From Pelagibacterales bacterium MED-G40 (lineage in GTDB: Bacteria; Pseudomonadota; Alphaproteobacteria; Pelagibacterales; Pelagibacteraceae): a DNA stretch of 64,000 nucleotides. Location of the stretch: contig NTJN01000002.1 of assembly GCA_002457515.1 (NCBI GenBank), forward strand, positions 62,001 through 126,000, read 5' to 3'. This document shows, piece by piece, positions 1 to 10,180 of this stretch. A program made the position numbers and the translations under genes. The notes beneath the pieces are model-generated. The model did not search any database. It was not told the DNA's origin and saw nothing but the letters and a program-made list of their open reading frames with translations. The stretch's first letter is position 1, and each line of letters starts with the position of its first letter.

Positions 1-1
1 A

Positions 2-913
2 GAAACAAAGTCTAGTTTCTTTAAAGTAAAAAAAAAATATTTAGCTTTTATTAAAAAACAAGAAAATTTTGGAGAAAAGTTTTATGATAAAATTGGACAA
101 CTCAAAGCTTTCTATTTGCCTATATGTGACTTAATTTATAAAACTTACCTTTCAAAAGACAAAACTATAATAATTGGATTATCTGGCGCTCAGGGAACTG
201 GCAAAACAACGGTTAGTATGATTCTCAAGACTATTTTAGATAATAAATTTAAACTTCATACAGTTTGTTTTTCTATAGACGATTTTTATAAAATTAGAAA
301 AGACAGAATGGCTATGAGTCAAAAAAAACATAAACTTTTTTTAACTAGAGGAGTTCCCGGAACTCACGATACTCATTTAATGAAACAAACTTTAAAAAAA
401 TTACTATCAAAGAAATTTAAACCTTTTTATCTGCCTAAATTTGATAAATCTATAGATGATAGATTAGGCAAAAAAAGTTGGAAGAAAATAGTCAAAAAAC
501 CACAAATTGTCATATTTGAAGGCTGGTGTATTTCTGCTAAACCACAAAATAGTATACAATTATTAAATCCCGTTAACAAATTAGAGAAAAAAAATGATAA
601 GAACTTAATTTGGAGAAAAGAAGTGAATAATCAACTTAAAAAAAATTATAAATCAGTTTTTAAACTAATTGATAAAAAAATTTATCTTAAAGTTCCAAAT
701 TTTAAGTATGTTTTTAAATGGAGACTACTTCAAGAAAAAAAATTGAAATTAAAATCTAGAGGAAAAAAAATAATGACAAAGGATCAAATAAAAGAATTTA
801 TTATGTATTATGAGCGAATAACACGCCAAATGCTTAACGATTTCAGAAAAAATTTTGATGTTGTTTTAAAAATTGATTCAAATCATAAATTTACTGATAT
901 GAAATTGTATTAA
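2..913 (+). CDS. P-loop kinase resembling D-glycerate 3-kinase, 5' truncated by the window edge
   Basis: The reading frame is open from base 2, so the true start lies outside the window; 303 residues are visible. A Walker A motif GAQGTGKTT is encoded at about 185-211, followed by an FSIDDFY segment and an FEGWC segment typical of the COG4240 / plant GLYK kinase family related to uridine kinase and phosphoribulokinase. By family this would phosphorylate D-glycerate with ATP in the cytoplasm, but glycerate and other small-molecule kinases in this group are hard to separate by eye. A TTG at 116 could be called as a start, but the preceding 38 codons are coherent coding sequence, so I reject it. 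It ends one base before the start of the TolC gene. Confidence 0.72.
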   Translation, partial: ETKSSFFKVKKKYLAFIKKQENFGEKFYDKIGQLKAFYLPICDLIYKTYLSKDKTIIIGLSGAQGTGKTTVSMILKTILDNKFKLHTVCFSIDDFYKIRKDRMAMSQKKHKLFLTRGVPGTHDTHLMKQTLKKLLSKKFKPFYLPKFDKSIDDRLGKKSWKKIVKKPQIVIFEGWCISAKPQNSIQLLNPVNKLEKKNDKNLIWRKEVNNQLKKNYKSVFKLIDKKIYLKVPNFKYVFKWRLLQEKKLKLKSRGKKIMTKDQIKEFIMYYERITRQMLNDFRKNFDVVLKIDSNHKFTDMKLY

Positions 914-914
914 T

Positions 915-2204
915 ATGAAGTTTTTTTTATTATTTATAATTGTTTTTTTTAATTTTGCTCATGCTAATTCAGCTAATGATCTCATGTTTTTTATAGAGTC
1001 TGCATATAAAAATAATCCAAAATTAAACGCAGAAAGAGAAAACTTAAAATCTACAAAAGAAAATGTAAATATTTCTCGAAGTGAATTTTTACCAAATGTA
1101 ACAGTTACAGGTTCTCAAGACAGCAAACACTCTACAAAACGAACCGATCAAACTGGTTCAGGTCTTTCTGATATAAGCAGAAATACATCAAAAAAATCTA
1201 TTTCAGTTGATCAAAAAATTTTTACAGGCTTTGAAGGTTATAACTCTATGAAAAAGTCTAGACTAGAAGTTGAACAAGCTAATTCTAAATTAAAAAAAAT
1301 TGAACAAGAAATTATCTTAGAGGCAGTAACTGCATACTATGATTTGATTTATAAAGTAAAAAAGAAAGATTTTAATTTAGCTAATGTTGATCTTCTTGAG
1401 AGACAAGTTGAATCTGACAAAGCAAGATTACAAAGAGGTGAAATTACACTTACTGATTTAGCTCAATCGGAATCTTCTTTAGCAGGAGCTAGTGCAAATT
1501 CTATTGTAGCTGAAAATGAATTTTTAAATTCTAAAACGAATTTTGAAAGAGTAATTAGAGTGAGCGCTCCCGAGACAATAGATGAAGACTTTAATTTAAC
1601 AATAAATTTGCCAACAAATCTAAAAGATGTATTAAAATTATCTGAAGAAAATAACCCTAAATTAATCATTGCTAAACTTGATTATGAGATTGCTGAGCGG
1701 GAAGTTAGTATTGAAAGAGCTAAACTATCACCTTCTGCTTCTATTAATTATTCCCGTTCAAAAAGTAACGATTATAGTTCTACAGTCGATGATATTAATG
1801 AAGAGTCTGTAAAAGCCACTGTAACGTGGCCAATTATAAAAGGTGGTGAGAATGTTGCATCTTTAAAAAAATCTAAGTTTAAAAGAGAAAAAAGTAATTT
1901 AATTTTACAGGACACTGCAAATCAGGTTAAGTCCTCTACCACTAATGCCTGGTCTTCATATCAATCTGCAGAAAGTGTTTTAATAGCCACTGAAGCTCAA
2001 GTTAGAGCTGCAGAAATAGCTAATGAGGGTATAACGTTAGAATATGACTCTGGAAATACCAGAACAACTCTGGAAGTCATTCAGTCTAGAAGTCTTTTAC
2101 TAAATGCTCGAATAGATAATGCAAAAGCTGAGCGAGATCTTATAACCTCAAAATTAAAGCTAATGGTCGCTATTGGCAGTTTGTCTCTAGATAATATAAA
2201 ATAA
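915..2204 (+). CDS. tolC: TolC family outer-membrane efflux channel
   Basis: The 429-residue protein has an N-terminal signal peptide (MKFFLLFIIVFFNFAHA, cleavage near residue 17-19) followed by two similar halves rich in long helices, as in OEP/TolC proteins that form the trimeric outer-membrane exit duct for tripartite efflux and type I secretion. Each half carries the helix-strand-strand-helix pattern, and length matches the family (about 430-490). The visible duplicate signatures include a YYDLIYKVKK-type helix in the first half and an AWSSYQSAE-type helix in the second. It starts two bases after the kinase stop. No inner-membrane pump or adaptor is nearby, so the partner cannot be read from context. 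Confidence 0.88.
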   Translation: MKFFLLFIIVFFNFAHANSANDLMFFIESAYKNNPKLNAERENLKSTKENVNISRSEFLPNVTVTGSQDSKHSTKRTDQTGSGLSDISRNTSKKSISVDQKIFTGFEGYNSMKKSRLEVEQANSKLKKIEQEIILEAVTAYYDLIYKVKKKDFNLANVDLLERQVESDKARLQRGEITLTDLAQSESSLAGASANSIVAENEFLNSKTNFERVIRVSAPETIDEDFNLTINLPTNLKDVLKLSEENNPKLIIAKLDYEIAEREVSIERAKLSPSASINYSRSKSNDYSSTVDDINEESVKATVTWPIIKGGENVASLKKSKFKREKSNLILQDTANQVKSSTTNAWSSYQSAESVLIATEAQVRAAEIANEGITLEYDSGNTRTTLEVIQSRSLLLNARIDNAKAERDLITSKLKLMVAIGSLSLDNIK

Positions 2205-2242
2205 GCTAAATATACCTTTATTTTCTTCAAAAATTTAATAAC

Positions 2243-2270
2243 TTGATAAAAAGAACAAAATGTGTACATT
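2243..2270 (+). promoter_or_regulatory. Candidate recA promoter with LexA-like GAAC-N7-GTAC
   Basis: A TTGATA at 2243-2248 is followed after 16 bases by TACATT at 2265-2270, a plausible sigma-70 promoter for recA. Within it lies GAAC (2253-2256), seven bases, then GTAC (2264-2267). This is one mismatch from the alphaproteobacterial LexA direct repeat GAAC-N7-GAAC. The promoter is inferred from consensus only. Confidence 0.35.
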
Positions 2271-2307
2271 TATATTATCGATTCGTAACAAAAAAAAAGG
2301 ATAAAAA

Positions 2308-3402
2308 ATGAATAAAAACAGTTTAAAAGTAGTTAAGTCAGATAGTAAAAAAGACCAAGAATTAAAGGAAAAAAAGAAGTCTCTAGATGCAGCTATTAGT
2401 CAAATAGATCAAAACTTTGGTAAAGGCTCAGTTATGAGACTTGGTCAACAACAGGCTTTAGATATTGAGGCAATTTCGACAGGTTCGCTAAGCTTAGATC
2501 TAGCTTTAGGGATAGGAGGTTTGCCAAAAGGAAGAATTATTGAAATTTATGGTCCAGAGTCATCTGGAAAAACAACTTTAGCCCTTCAAGTAGTTGCAGA
2601 AGCACAAAAAGCTGGAGGCACATGTGCTTTCGTTGATGCTGAACATGCGATGGATCCAATTTATGCTAAAAAATTAGGAGTTAAAACAGATGAGCTTTTA
2701 ATTTCTCAACCGGATACGGGCGAGCAAGCATTAGAAATAGCTGACACTTTAATTAAATCTGGTTCAATATCAGTTTTAGTAGTGGACTCAGTGGCAGCAT
2801 TAACTCCAAAAGCTGAATTAGAAGGAGAAATGGGAGACCACCATGTTGGTTTACAGTCAAGATTAATGAGTCAAGCCTTAAGAAAAATAACAGGCTCAGT
2901 ATCAAAATCTAATACGATGGTAGTTTTTATAAACCAAATTAGAATGAAAATTGGAGTGATGTTTGGAAATCCTGAAACAACTTCAGGTGGAAATGCACTT
3001 AAATTTTATTCTTCTGTCAGAATGGATATTAGAAGAATAGGAGCTATAAAAGATAAAGATCAAATTATAGGAAACTCTACTAGAGTAAAAGTAATTAAAA
3101 ACAAAGTTGCTCCTCCATTTAAAGTTGTAGAATTTGATTTAATGTATGGCAAAGGCATTAGTAAAACTGGCGAGCTTGTAGACCTAGGAGCTAAAGCAGG
3201 AGTCGTAGAAAAATCAGGTGCCTGGTATGCTTACAAAGGTGAAAAGATTGGTCAAGGAAGAGAAAACTCTAAAATTTATTTAGAACAAAATCCAAAAGTT
3301 GCTGGTGAAATTGAAAAAATTATTAGAGATAAAGCTGCCGCAATATCAAAAGAACTTGAAGGTAACCCATCACCAAAAGAAAAAACTGAAAAAGACGAAT
3401 AA
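2308..3402 (+). CDS. recA: Recombinase RecA
   Basis: A 364-residue RecA that catalyses ATP-dependent strand exchange and drives SOS co-protease activity. Walker A is GPESSGKTT at residues 82-90; the downstream [11 protein letters not shown] block, the [13 protein letters not shown] Walker B region, the [18 protein letters not shown] loop (L2) and the [10 protein letters not shown] segment are all intact. It carries about 20 extra lysine-rich residues at the N-terminus before the canonical [11 protein letters not shown] start, so an internal start is conceivable but no ATG is available there. A weak AGGA precedes the ATG. A perfect hairpin follows the stop at 3415-3440. Confidence 0.98.
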   Translation: MNKNSLKVVKSDSKKDQELKEKKKSLDAAISQIDQNFGKGSVMRLGQQQALDIEAISTGSLSLDLALGIGGLPKGRIIEIYGPESSGKTTLALQVVAEAQKAGGTCAFVDAEHAMDPIYAKKLGVKTDELLISQPDTGEQALEIADTLIKSGSISVLVVDSVAALTPKAELEGEMGDHHVGLQSRLMSQALRKITGSVSKSNTMVVFINQIRMKIGVMFGNPETTSGGNALKFYSSVRMDIRRIGAIKDKDQIIGNSTRVKVIKNKVAPPFKVVEFDLMYGKGISKTGELVDLGAKAGVVEKSGAWYAYKGEKIGQGRENSKIYLEQNPKVAGEIEKIIRDKAAAISKELEGNPSPKEKTEKDE

Positions 3403-3414
3403 ACATCTTTGTTT

Positions 3415-3440
3415 AAACGGGAGATTATATTCTCCCGTTT
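3415..3440 (+). terminator. Hairpin downstream of recA
   Basis: A perfect 10-bp inverted repeat, AAACGGGAGA / TCTCCCGTTT, with a 6-base loop begins 12 bases after the recA stop. The outer three A-T pairs supply only a short U run on the 3' side, so it may be a modest intrinsic terminator or an mRNA 3'-end stabiliser separating recA from the aldehyde dehydrogenase. Confidence 0.6.
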
Positions 3441-3555
3441 CCCATGAAACTAGACAACTTCAAATTGATTTATTCAATCAGTAATTGTTTTTTTAAAAAT
3501 ATTTCAAATAACTCTGTACAAAGGGTCGCACAGGGTTTTTAATACAAATATAAAC

Positions 3556-3563
3556 AAGGAGGG
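3556..3563 (+). promoter_or_regulatory. Unusually strong Shine-Dalgarno before the aldehyde dehydrogenase
   Basis: AAGGAGGG sits three bases before the ATG at 3567. Most genes in this window have weak or no Shine-Dalgarno, so a full anti-SD match suggests high translation of this gene and fixes its start. Confidence 0.7.
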
Positions 3564-3566
3564 ACA

Positions 3567-5120
3567 ATGAGCACACAACAATCAAAAAGCTCGAAAGTGT
3601 CATCTTCTATAGATACATCTCATTTAAAGGTTAAATTTCCATTTAAAGCCAAGTATGGAAACTACATAAACGGAAAATTTGTAGAACCTAAATCAGGAAA
3701 GTATTTTGACAATACCACTCCGATCACAAATGAAGTTATCTGTAAAGTGCCACGTTCGAATGAGAAAGATGTTGATTTTGCTTTAGACGCAGCGCATGCA
3801 GCTTTTCCATCGTGGGGAAAGACTTCTATTGGGGAGAGATCAAATATTCTCAATAAAATTGCTGATAAAATCGAGCAAAATCTTAATCTGTTAGCAACAG
3901 CAGAATGTATAGATAATGGAAAGCCAATCAGAGAATGTATGGCTGCAGATCTACCATTGGTAGTTGATCATTGGAGATACTTTGCAGGAGTAATAAGAGC
4001 GGAAGAAGGTTCTGTAGCAGAGATAAGTAATAGCGAATATTCTTATCATATACCTGAACCACTAGGTGTAGTTGGACAAATTATACCTTGGAACTTTCCA
4101 CTACTTATGGCTACATGGAAATTGGCTCCAGCACTAGCAGCAGGAAACTGTGTAGTATTGAAGCCAGCAGAACAAACACCAGCTTCTATTATGATATTGA
4201 TGGAACTGATTGGTGATTTATTGCCAAAAGGTGTTGTAAACGTAGTCAGCGGTTACGGTCTTGAAGCAGGTAAGCCTTTAGCTTCTTCGAAAAGAATAAA
4301 GAAGATAGCCTTCACAGGTGAAACTACTACTGGACGTTTAATCATGCAGTACGCATCTCAAAACTTAATTCCAATAACTTTAGAATTAGGCGGAAAATCT
4401 CCTAACATTTTCTTTGAAGATGTTATGGATAAAGATGACGACTTCTTTGATAAATGTCTTGAAGGTTTTGCTATGTTCACACTTAACCAAGGAGAGGTAT
4501 GTACTTGTCCGAGCAGAGTGTTAATTCAAGAGTCTATTTATGACAAGTTCATGAAAAAGGCGATTGCTAGAACAAAAGCAGTTAAACAAGACAATCCTTT
4601 AAAAATGGAAACTATGATTGGAGCACAAGCTTCATTAGAACAAATGGAAAAGATTAAATCTTATCTAGATCTAGGTAAGAAAGAAGGTGCCAAAGTTCTA
4701 ACTGGAGGAAGTGTAGCTAAATTAAACAGTGGTTTGGAAAAAGGAAATTATATCCAACCAACTATTTTTGAAGGTAATAACAAAATGCGAATATTCCAAG
4801 AAGAAATCTTTGGGCCAGTAGTTTCGGTTACTAAGTTTAAAGATGAAGCAGAAGCATTAGAAATTGCTAATGATACTCTTTATGGTTTAGGCGCAGGTGT
4901 TTGGACTAGAAATGGTAATCTTGCCTACAGAATGGGAAGAGAGATACAAGCAGGTAGAGTTTGGACAAACTGTTACCATGCTTATCCAGCTCATGCTGCA
5001 TTTGGCGGATACAAGCAATCTGGTATTGGAAGAGAAACTCACAAAATGATGTTAAATCATTACAGACAAGTTAAAAATTTACACGTGTCTTATAGTGAGA
5101 AAAAATTGGGCTTCTTTTAA
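3567..5120 (+). CDS. NAD-dependent aldehyde dehydrogenase, AldB/ExaC type
   Basis: A 517-residue aldehyde dehydrogenase oxidising short aldehydes such as acetaldehyde to the acid. Catalytic Glu is E273 in [10 protein letters not shown] and the nucleophile is C312 in [12 protein letters not shown]; the PWNFPLL and [12 protein letters not shown]-binding motifs are present. The [11 protein letters not shown] signature and about 510-residue length are those of E. coli AldB and Pseudomonas ExaC. A strong AAGGAGGG lies upstream and codon use looks less AT-biased than in its neighbours, both suggesting high expression (inference). The next gene is a DUF779 protein, the usual companion of this ALDH clade; a perfect hairpin separates the two. 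Confidence 0.93.
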   Translation: MSTQQSKSSKVSSSIDTSHLKVKFPFKAKYGNYINGKFVEPKSGKYFDNTTPITNEVICKVPRSNEKDVDFALDAAHAAFPSWGKTSIGERSNILNKIADKIEQNLNLLATAECIDNGKPIRECMAADLPLVVDHWRYFAGVIRAEEGSVAEISNSEYSYHIPEPLGVVGQIIPWNFPLLMATWKLAPALAAGNCVVLKPAEQTPASIMILMELIGDLLPKGVVNVVSGYGLEAGKPLASSKRIKKIAFTGETTTGRLIMQYASQNLIPITLELGGKSPNIFFEDVMDKDDDFFDKCLEGFAMFTLNQGEVCTCPSRVLIQESIYDKFMKKAIARTKAVKQDNPLKMETMIGAQASLEQMEKIKSYLDLGKKEGAKVLTGGSVAKLNSGLEKGNYIQPTIFEGNNKMRIFQEEIFGPVVSVTKFKDEAEALEIANDTLYGLGAGVWTRNGNLAYRMGREIQAGRVWTNCYHAYPAHAAFGGYKQSGIGRETHKMMLNHYRQVKNLHVSYSEKKLGFF

Positions 5121-5135
5121 CCAATAATATATAAT

Positions 5136-5160
5136 GGCCCATGATTCTAAATCATGGGCC
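5136..5160 (+). terminator. Perfect intercistronic hairpin between ALDH and DUF779 genes
   Basis: GGCCCATGATT and AATCATGGGCC form a perfect 11-bp stem with a 3-base loop, starting 15 bases after the ALDH stop and ending 11 bases before the DUF779 ATG. No T-run follows, so it is not a standard intrinsic terminator; partial termination, 3'-end protection of the ALDH message, or translational control of the next gene are all possible. Confidence 0.6.
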
Positions 5161-5171
5161 GAAATATAAAA

Positions 5172-5528
5172 ATGAAAGTATCAGCCACGTTATCAGCAAA
5201 AAAATTACTCAGTGAACTTAAAGAAGTTCATGGTGAAGATCTTTTATTTCATCAATCTGGAGGTTGTTGTGATGGTAGTGCTCCAATGTGTTTTCCTGCA
5301 AAAGAATATATGGTTGGAAATAGCGATGTAAAATTAGGAGACATAGATGGAACTCCGTTTTATATTAATGAAGAACAATATGAAAAATGGAAACACACAG
5401 ATCTCACTATAGATGCTGTAAAAGGCATTGGAGGCATGTTTTCCCTAGATAATGGAACTGGAAAGAGGTTTCTTACTAAATCAGAAATCTGCGTGGTTGT
5501 TGATAACGCTCAGAAAAAAACCAACTAA
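5172..5528 (+). CDS. DUF779 family protein (ALDH-associated)
   Basis: A 118-residue cytoplasmic protein of the DUF779/COG3564 family, whose molecular role is not established. The conserved HQSGGCCDGSAPMC block (residues 27-40) with its paired cysteines C32-C33 and C40 is present, as is the later SEIC cysteine. Genes of this family are characteristically found beside AldB/ExaC-type aldehyde dehydrogenases, as here. I place the start at the ATG at 5172 (MKVSATLSAKK); an upstream in-frame ATG at 5154 falls inside the 3' arm of the hairpin and adds six non-conserved residues. No Shine-Dalgarno is visible. Confidence 0.85.
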   Translation: MKVSATLSAKKLLSELKEVHGEDLLFHQSGGCCDGSAPMCFPAKEYMVGNSDVKLGDIDGTPFYINEEQYEKWKHTDLTIDAVKGIGGMFSLDNGTGKRFLTKSEICVVVDNAQKKTN

Positions 5529-5571
5529 TCTCTTTATAGACAACTTCATAAATATCTGTATTTAATATTAT

Positions 5572-8247
5572 ATGAGCCAATTTTTGTTGACTGATATAAG
5601 GAAAAAATTTCTAAGTTATTTTAAAAAAAATAACCACGAGATTGTAGACTCGAGTAACTTAGTTCCTAACAATGATCCCACCCTGATGTTCACTAACTCA
5701 GGAATGGTTCAATTCAAAAATGTTTTTACCGGGCTAGAAAAAAGACCTTATAAAAAAGCAACAACATCTCAGAAATGTGTAAGAGCAGGTGGAAAACATA
5801 ATGACTTAGAAAATGTTGGTTATACTCCTCGTCATCATACATTTTTTGAAATGTTAGGAAATTTTTCATTTGGAGATTATTTTAAAGAACAAGCTATAGA
5901 CCATGCTTGGAAATTGCTTACAAAAGATTTTGAATTACCAAAAGATAAATTGTCAGTTACTGTTTTTCATGAGGATGATGAATCTTTTAAATTGTGGAAA
6001 AAAATTGCTGGTTTGAATGAGAATAAAATAATAAAAATTTCAACATCAGATAATTTTTGGTCTATGGGAGATACAGGCCCATGTGGACCGTGTTCAGAAA
6101 TATTTTACGATCATGGAGATAAACTTAAAGGAGGTCCCCCCGGGAGCGCTGATCAGGACGGTGACAGATTTATAGAAATATGGAATCTTGTATTCATGCA
6201 GTATGAACAGGTTTCAAAAGAAAAAAGAATTAATTTACCTAAACCTTCAGTAGACACTGGAATGGGTCTTGAAAGAATGACTGCAGTTCTTCAAGGTACA
6301 CATGATAATTATAATATTGATCATTTTAAAAAAATTATATCTGCCTCCTCAGAAATTATCAAAACACCAATCAATGACAAAACAATCGCTAGTCATAGAG
6401 TGATATCTGATCACTTGAGAGCCAGTAGTTTCTTGATCGCTGAAGGAATTTTACCATCCAATGAAGGCCGAGGATATGTTTTAAGAAGAATTATGAGAAG
6501 AGGAATGAGACACGCTCATTCATTAGGAAGCAAGTCGCCTGTTTTTTATAAACTTTTTGATGTTTTGCTTGATGAAATGAAAAAAAGTTACCCTGAATTA
6601 GAAACAGGAAAAGATTTAATAGTTGAAACTTTAAAAAACGAAGAAGAGAAATTCTCTTCTTTGCTTGAGAGAGGAATGAAAATCTTAGATGAAAATTTAA
6701 ATAAAGTTAAAAACAAAATATTACCAGGATCAATTGCTTTTAAATTATATGATACTTATGGTTTTCCTTTAGACCTAACCGCAGATATTTTAAGAACTAA
6801 GAATATTGCAGTTGACAATGCTGCTTTTGAAAAAGAAATGGAAAAAAGTAAAACTTTAGCTAGAGCTAATTGGAAAGGCTCTGGAGATAAATCAGTTGAA
6901 GAAAAATGGTTTAAAATTAGAGAAGAGTTAAGTCCAACGGAGTTTTTAGGTTATGAATTTGATAAAGCAGAAGGAATAGTATTAAAAATTTCTAAAGATA
7001 ATAAATTCGTCGATAAAGCTACCACTGGAGATGACATTGAAATTATAACTAATCAAACTCCTTTTTATGGAGAGTCAGGCGGTCAAGTTGGAGATAGAGG
7101 TATTATTTTTAATTCTGGTTGTAAAATTAATATATCTGATACTCAAAAAAAAATGGGAGATCTTTTTGTACATACCGGAAAGATTGAAAAAGGGTCAATA
7201 AAATTAGGGCAAAGCGTCAATCTAGAAATAGATATTAAAAAAAGAAACAGTTCTAAAGCTAATCATTCAGCAACCCATCTACTACATGAGTCTTTAAGAA
7301 GAATTTTAGGCAAACATGTAACTCAAAAAGGATCATTAGTGTCTCCAGAAAGATTAAGATTTGATTTTAGTCATAACAAACCTATTGCTGAGGAGGAAAT
7401 GTCCAAAATTAATAAAATTGTTAATGAGATTGTTGAGGGCTCAACAGAAGTACAAACAAGAATAATGACACCTAAAGAGGCTGTAAATATGGGAGCTTTA
7501 GCACTTTTTGGAGAAAAGTATGGGGAAGAAGTCAGAGTGGTATTTATGGGAAAAGAAAATAATGGTTTCTTTTCTACAGAGTTATGTGGCGGAACACATG
7601 TCAAAAATACAAAAGAGGTTGGAAAGTTTAGAGTGATTAGTCAATCCTCAATCGCATCCGGAGTAAGAAGAGTAGAGGCTCTAAGAGCCTCACAATTAGA
7701 AAAATTTTTAGAAAATAAAAAATTGAATGAGACACAGGCAACAAAAAAATCTTTGGATGAATTAGATCGTCTAATGAAAGAATTTAAAAAAATTAAAGTA
7801 AAACCAAATATTAGCAACAATTTAACAAATGAGGAAAAAATTAAGATTTTGACCAAAAAATTAAAAGATGAAACTGTTAAACTAATATTGTTAGATAAAG
7901 AATTAAACACAATAAATGATAAAGTAAAAAATGGTATAAATATAAGACTGCAAAAAATCAAAGATTTTCCAACTTATGCCCTTAGACAAGTTATAGACCA
8001 GGGAAAAAAAGATATTAAAAAAGGTATCATTGTAGCATTTTGTAACTTTGAGGGTAAAGTTGGTGTAGCCATTGGTATCACATCTGATTTAACATCGAAA
8101 TTTGATGCAGTAAAATTAGTCAAGATTGCTTCAGAGGTTTTAGGAGGCAAAGGAGGAGGGGGTAGAAAAGATTTTGCTCAAGCAGGTGGAGAAGATAAAA
8201 ATAAAATTGATGATGCTTTTAATAAAATATTAAAAGAAATTAATTAA
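5572..8247 (+). CDS. alaS: Alanyl-tRNA synthetase
   Basis: An 891-residue AlaRS charging tRNA-Ala. The N-terminal class II catalytic domain includes the TNSGMVQFK and [17 protein letters not shown] motifs; the editing domain has the zinc-type ligands H565-x3-H569 (HSATHLLH) and C672-x3-H676 (CGGTH); the C-terminal DHHA1 domain keeps [16 protein letters not shown] near the end. Length is close to the usual 875-880. It stands alone on the plus strand and its last 8 bases overlap the end of the convergent icd gene. Confidence 0.98.
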   Translation: MSQFLLTDIRKKFLSYFKKNNHEIVDSSNLVPNNDPTLMFTNSGMVQFKNVFTGLEKRPYKKATTSQKCVRAGGKHNDLENVGYTPRHHTFFEMLGNFSFGDYFKEQAIDHAWKLLTKDFELPKDKLSVTVFHEDDESFKLWKKIAGLNENKIIKISTSDNFWSMGDTGPCGPCSEIFYDHGDKLKGGPPGSADQDGDRFIEIWNLVFMQYEQVSKEKRINLPKPSVDTGMGLERMTAVLQGTHDNYNIDHFKKIISASSEIIKTPINDKTIASHRVISDHLRASSFLIAEGILPSNEGRGYVLRRIMRRGMRHAHSLGSKSPVFYKLFDVLLDEMKKSYPELETGKDLIVETLKNEEEKFSSLLERGMKILDENLNKVKNKILPGSIAFKLYDTYGFPLDLTADILRTKNIAVDNAAFEKEMEKSKTLARANWKGSGDKSVEEKWFKIREELSPTEFLGYEFDKAEGIVLKISKDNKFVDKATTGDDIEIITNQTPFYGESGGQVGDRGIIFNSGCKINISDTQKKMGDLFVHTGKIEKGSIKLGQSVNLEIDIKKRNSSKANHSATHLLHESLRRILGKHVTQKGSLVSPERLRFDFSHNKPIAEEEMSKINKIVNEIVEGSTEVQTRIMTPKEAVNMGALALFGEKYGEEVRVVFMGKENNGFFSTELCGGTHVKNTKEVGKFRVISQSSIASGVRRVEALRASQLEKFLENKKLNETQATKKSLDELDRLMKEFKKIKVKPNISNNLTNEEKIKILTKKLKDETVKLILLDKELNTINDKVKNGINIRLQKIKDFPTYALRQVIDQGKKDIKKGIIVAFCNFEGKVGVAIGITSDLTSKFDAVKLVKIASEVLGGKGGGGRKDFAQAGGEDKNKIDDAFNKILKEIN

Positions 8248-9454
8248 GTTTTTTCCTCAGATTAGAGTCTATCGCTTCTAAAAATTGATTTGTGGTTAAA
8301 AACTTTTGACCTTTGCTTATTAATATTGCTAGGTCTTTAGTCATGGATCCACTTTCAACTGTCTCTATGCAAACTTTTTCAAGAGACTCTGAAAATTTTA
8401 TTAATTCTTTGTTTCCATCAAGATTTCCCCTATGAGATAAACCTCTTGTCCATGCAAAGATAGAAGCTATTGGATTTGTAGAAGTTTCTTTTCCAGCTTG
8501 GTGTTGTCTGTAATGTCTTGTTACTGTTCCATGAGCAGCCTCTGCTTCTGCTACTTTTCCATCTGGTGTTCTAAGCACACTTGTCATTAATCCTAAAGAA
8601 CCATATCCTTGAGCAACAGTGTCAGACTGAACATCTCCGTCATAATTTTTACACGCCCAAATGTATTTTCCACTCCATTTCATAGCACAAGCTACCATAT
8701 CATCTATTAATCTATGTTCGTAAGTAATACCCGCTTCTTCAAATTTCTTTTTAAAATTCTTCTGAAAAACCTCTTCAAAAATATCTTTAAACCTTCCGTC
8801 GTAAGCTTTTAAAATTGTATTTTTAGTAGAAAAATAAACAGGCCATTTTCTCATCAAACCATAATTCAAACATGCACTAGCAAAATCTTTAATCGAATTA
8901 TCTAAATTATACATAGAAAGCGCTACACCAGGTCCATCAAAATTAAAAACTTCGTGTTCTATTTTTTCTTTTCCGTTTTCTGACTCCCATTTAACCGAGA
9001 CTTTGCCCTTACCAGGAACTTTAAAATCTGTTGCTTTATACTGATCTCCAAAAGCATGTCTTCCGACTATAACGCTATCAGTCCAATGAGGTACTAAACG
9101 AGGCACATTTTTACATATTATAGGCTCTCTAAAAATTGTACCACCTACAATATTTCTTATAGTACCGTTAGGAGATCTCCACATCTTTTTTAAATTAAAT
9201 TCTTTCACACGCGCTTCATCTGGGGTTATTGTTGCACATTTTACCCCTGCGCCGTATTTTTGAATTGCTTTTGCTGCATCGACCGTGATTTGATCATTTG
9301 TTCTGTCTCTACTTTCCATACCCAAATCATGATATTTAAGGTCTATTTCTAAATAAGGCTTAATAAGCTTATCTTTTATAAAAGACCAAATAATTCTGGT
9401 CATTTCATCACCGTCTAGTTCAACTATTGGGTTTTTTACCTTAATTTTGCTCAT
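8240..9454 (-). CDS. icd: NADP-dependent isocitrate dehydrogenase (eukaryotic-like type)
   Basis: A 404-residue enzyme converting isocitrate to 2-oxoglutarate and CO2 in the TCA cycle. It begins [19 protein letters not shown] and contains [19 protein letters not shown] and [17 protein letters not shown], signatures of the homodimeric type II NADP-IDH common in alphaproteobacteria and mitochondria, not the E. coli Icd type. Metal-binding aspartates lie in [13 protein letters not shown]. It is convergent with alaS (8-base overlap) and divergent from psd, with a mirror-symmetric promoter between them. Confidence 0.97.
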   Translation of the reverse strand: MSKIKVKNPIVELDGDEMTRIIWSFIKDKLIKPYLEIDLKYHDLGMESRDRTNDQITVDAAKAIQKYGAGVKCATITPDEARVKEFNLKKMWRSPNGTIRNIVGGTIFREPIICKNVPRLVPHWTDSVIVGRHAFGDQYKATDFKVPGKGKVSVKWESENGKEKIEHEVFNFDGPGVALSMYNLDNSIKDFASACLNYGLMRKWPVYFSTKNTILKAYDGRFKDIFEEVFQKNFKKKFEEAGITYEHRLIDDMVACAMKWSGKYIWACKNYDGDVQSDTVAQGYGSLGLMTSVLRTPDGKVAEAEAAHGTVTRHYRQHQAGKETSTNPIASIFAWTRGLSHRGNLDGNKELIKFSESLEKVCIETVESGSMTKDLAILISKGQKFLTTNQFLEAIDSNLRKKLN

Positions 9455-9474
9455 AAAATCTTATTAAAATATAA

Positions 9475-9520
9475 TTTGATAAAGTAAATTTTTTATACAT
9501 ATTAATGAAAAATTATCAAA
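9475..9520. promoter_or_regulatory. Mirror-image divergent promoters between icd and psd
   Basis: TTTGATAA (9475-9482) and its exact reverse complement TTATCAAA (9513-9520) each contain a TTGATA -35-like box pointing inward. On the minus strand TTGATA (9519-9514) is followed after 16 bases by TATAAA (9497-9492) toward icd; on the plus strand TTGATA (9476-9481) is followed after 18 bases by TATTAA (9500-9505) toward psd. The two promoters would overlap. Confidence 0.4.
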
Positions 9521-9529
9521 CTTAAAAAT

Positions 9530-10180
9530 ATGATTAATAACATTTTTCCAAAAATACATAAAGAAGGTCATAAGTTCTTAGCGATATCAATTCTTATCAC
9601 TTTTTTTGCTCTGTTTATATCTAAAGGACTAGGTTTATTCCTTATTATTATAACGATTTGGGTTTATTATTTTTTTAGAGACCCAGACAGAGTTTCAATA
9701 AATGATAATAGATTTTTAGTGAGTCCTGCTGATGGTTTAATCACATACATTTCTGAAGTCTCAGGACCTCCAGAACTTAATTTAGAAAATAAGTCTTATA
9801 CCAAAGTAAGTATTTTTATGAACGTATTTGACTGTCATGTTAATCGAACTCCAACTTCAGGAACTATCGAAGATATTTTTTATAAACCAGGTAAATTTTT
9901 AAATGCTTCTTTAGATAAAGCAAGTGAAGAAAATGAGAGAAATTATTATAAGATTAAATCAAAAGATAAGGGAGATGAAATTATTATTGTTCAAATAGCA
10001 GGACTTATTGCTAGGAGAATAGTATGTGAAGTTAAAAAAAATCAAGAATTAAGCCAAGGTGAAAGAATAGGAATGATAAGATTTGGGAGTAGAGTTGACA
10101 TTTATTTTAATAACAGGAAGCCCCTAGTGAAAATAGGACAGAATGTAGTAGCAGGAGAAAGTTTAATAGCTGAAGTTTAA
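9530..10180 (+). CDS. psd: Phosphatidylserine decarboxylase proenzyme
   Basis: A 216-residue short-type Psd making phosphatidylethanolamine from phosphatidylserine at the inner membrane. A hydrophobic N-terminus (residues about 17-48) precedes the DCHVNRTP motif and the RFGSRVDIYF segment near the C-terminus, where self-cleavage between Gly and Ser creates the pyruvoyl group. It abuts pssA with no intervening bases, so the two consecutive steps of PE synthesis are co-transcribed. Confidence 0.95.
   Translation: MINNIFPKIHKEGHKFLAISILITFFALFISKGLGLFLIIITIWVYYFFRDPDRVSINDNRFLVSPADGLITYISEVSGPPELNLENKSYTKVSIFMNVFDCHVNRTPTSGTIEDIFYKPGKFLNASLDKASEENERNYYKIKSKDKGDEIIIVQIAGLIARRIVCEVKKNQELSQGERIGMIRFGSRVDIYFNNRKPLVKIGQNVVAGESLIAEV

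Noticed and set aside
3458-3493. Second terminator (TGATT/AATCA stem plus a T-run) after recA
   Set aside because: The stem is only five weak pairs and the T-run is separated from it; the stronger hairpin at 3415-3440 is the better candidate.
5154-5171. DUF779 start at the ATG at 5154
   Set aside because: It falls in the 3' arm of a perfect hairpin and adds six residues not typical of the family; the ATG at 5172 gives the usual N-terminus.
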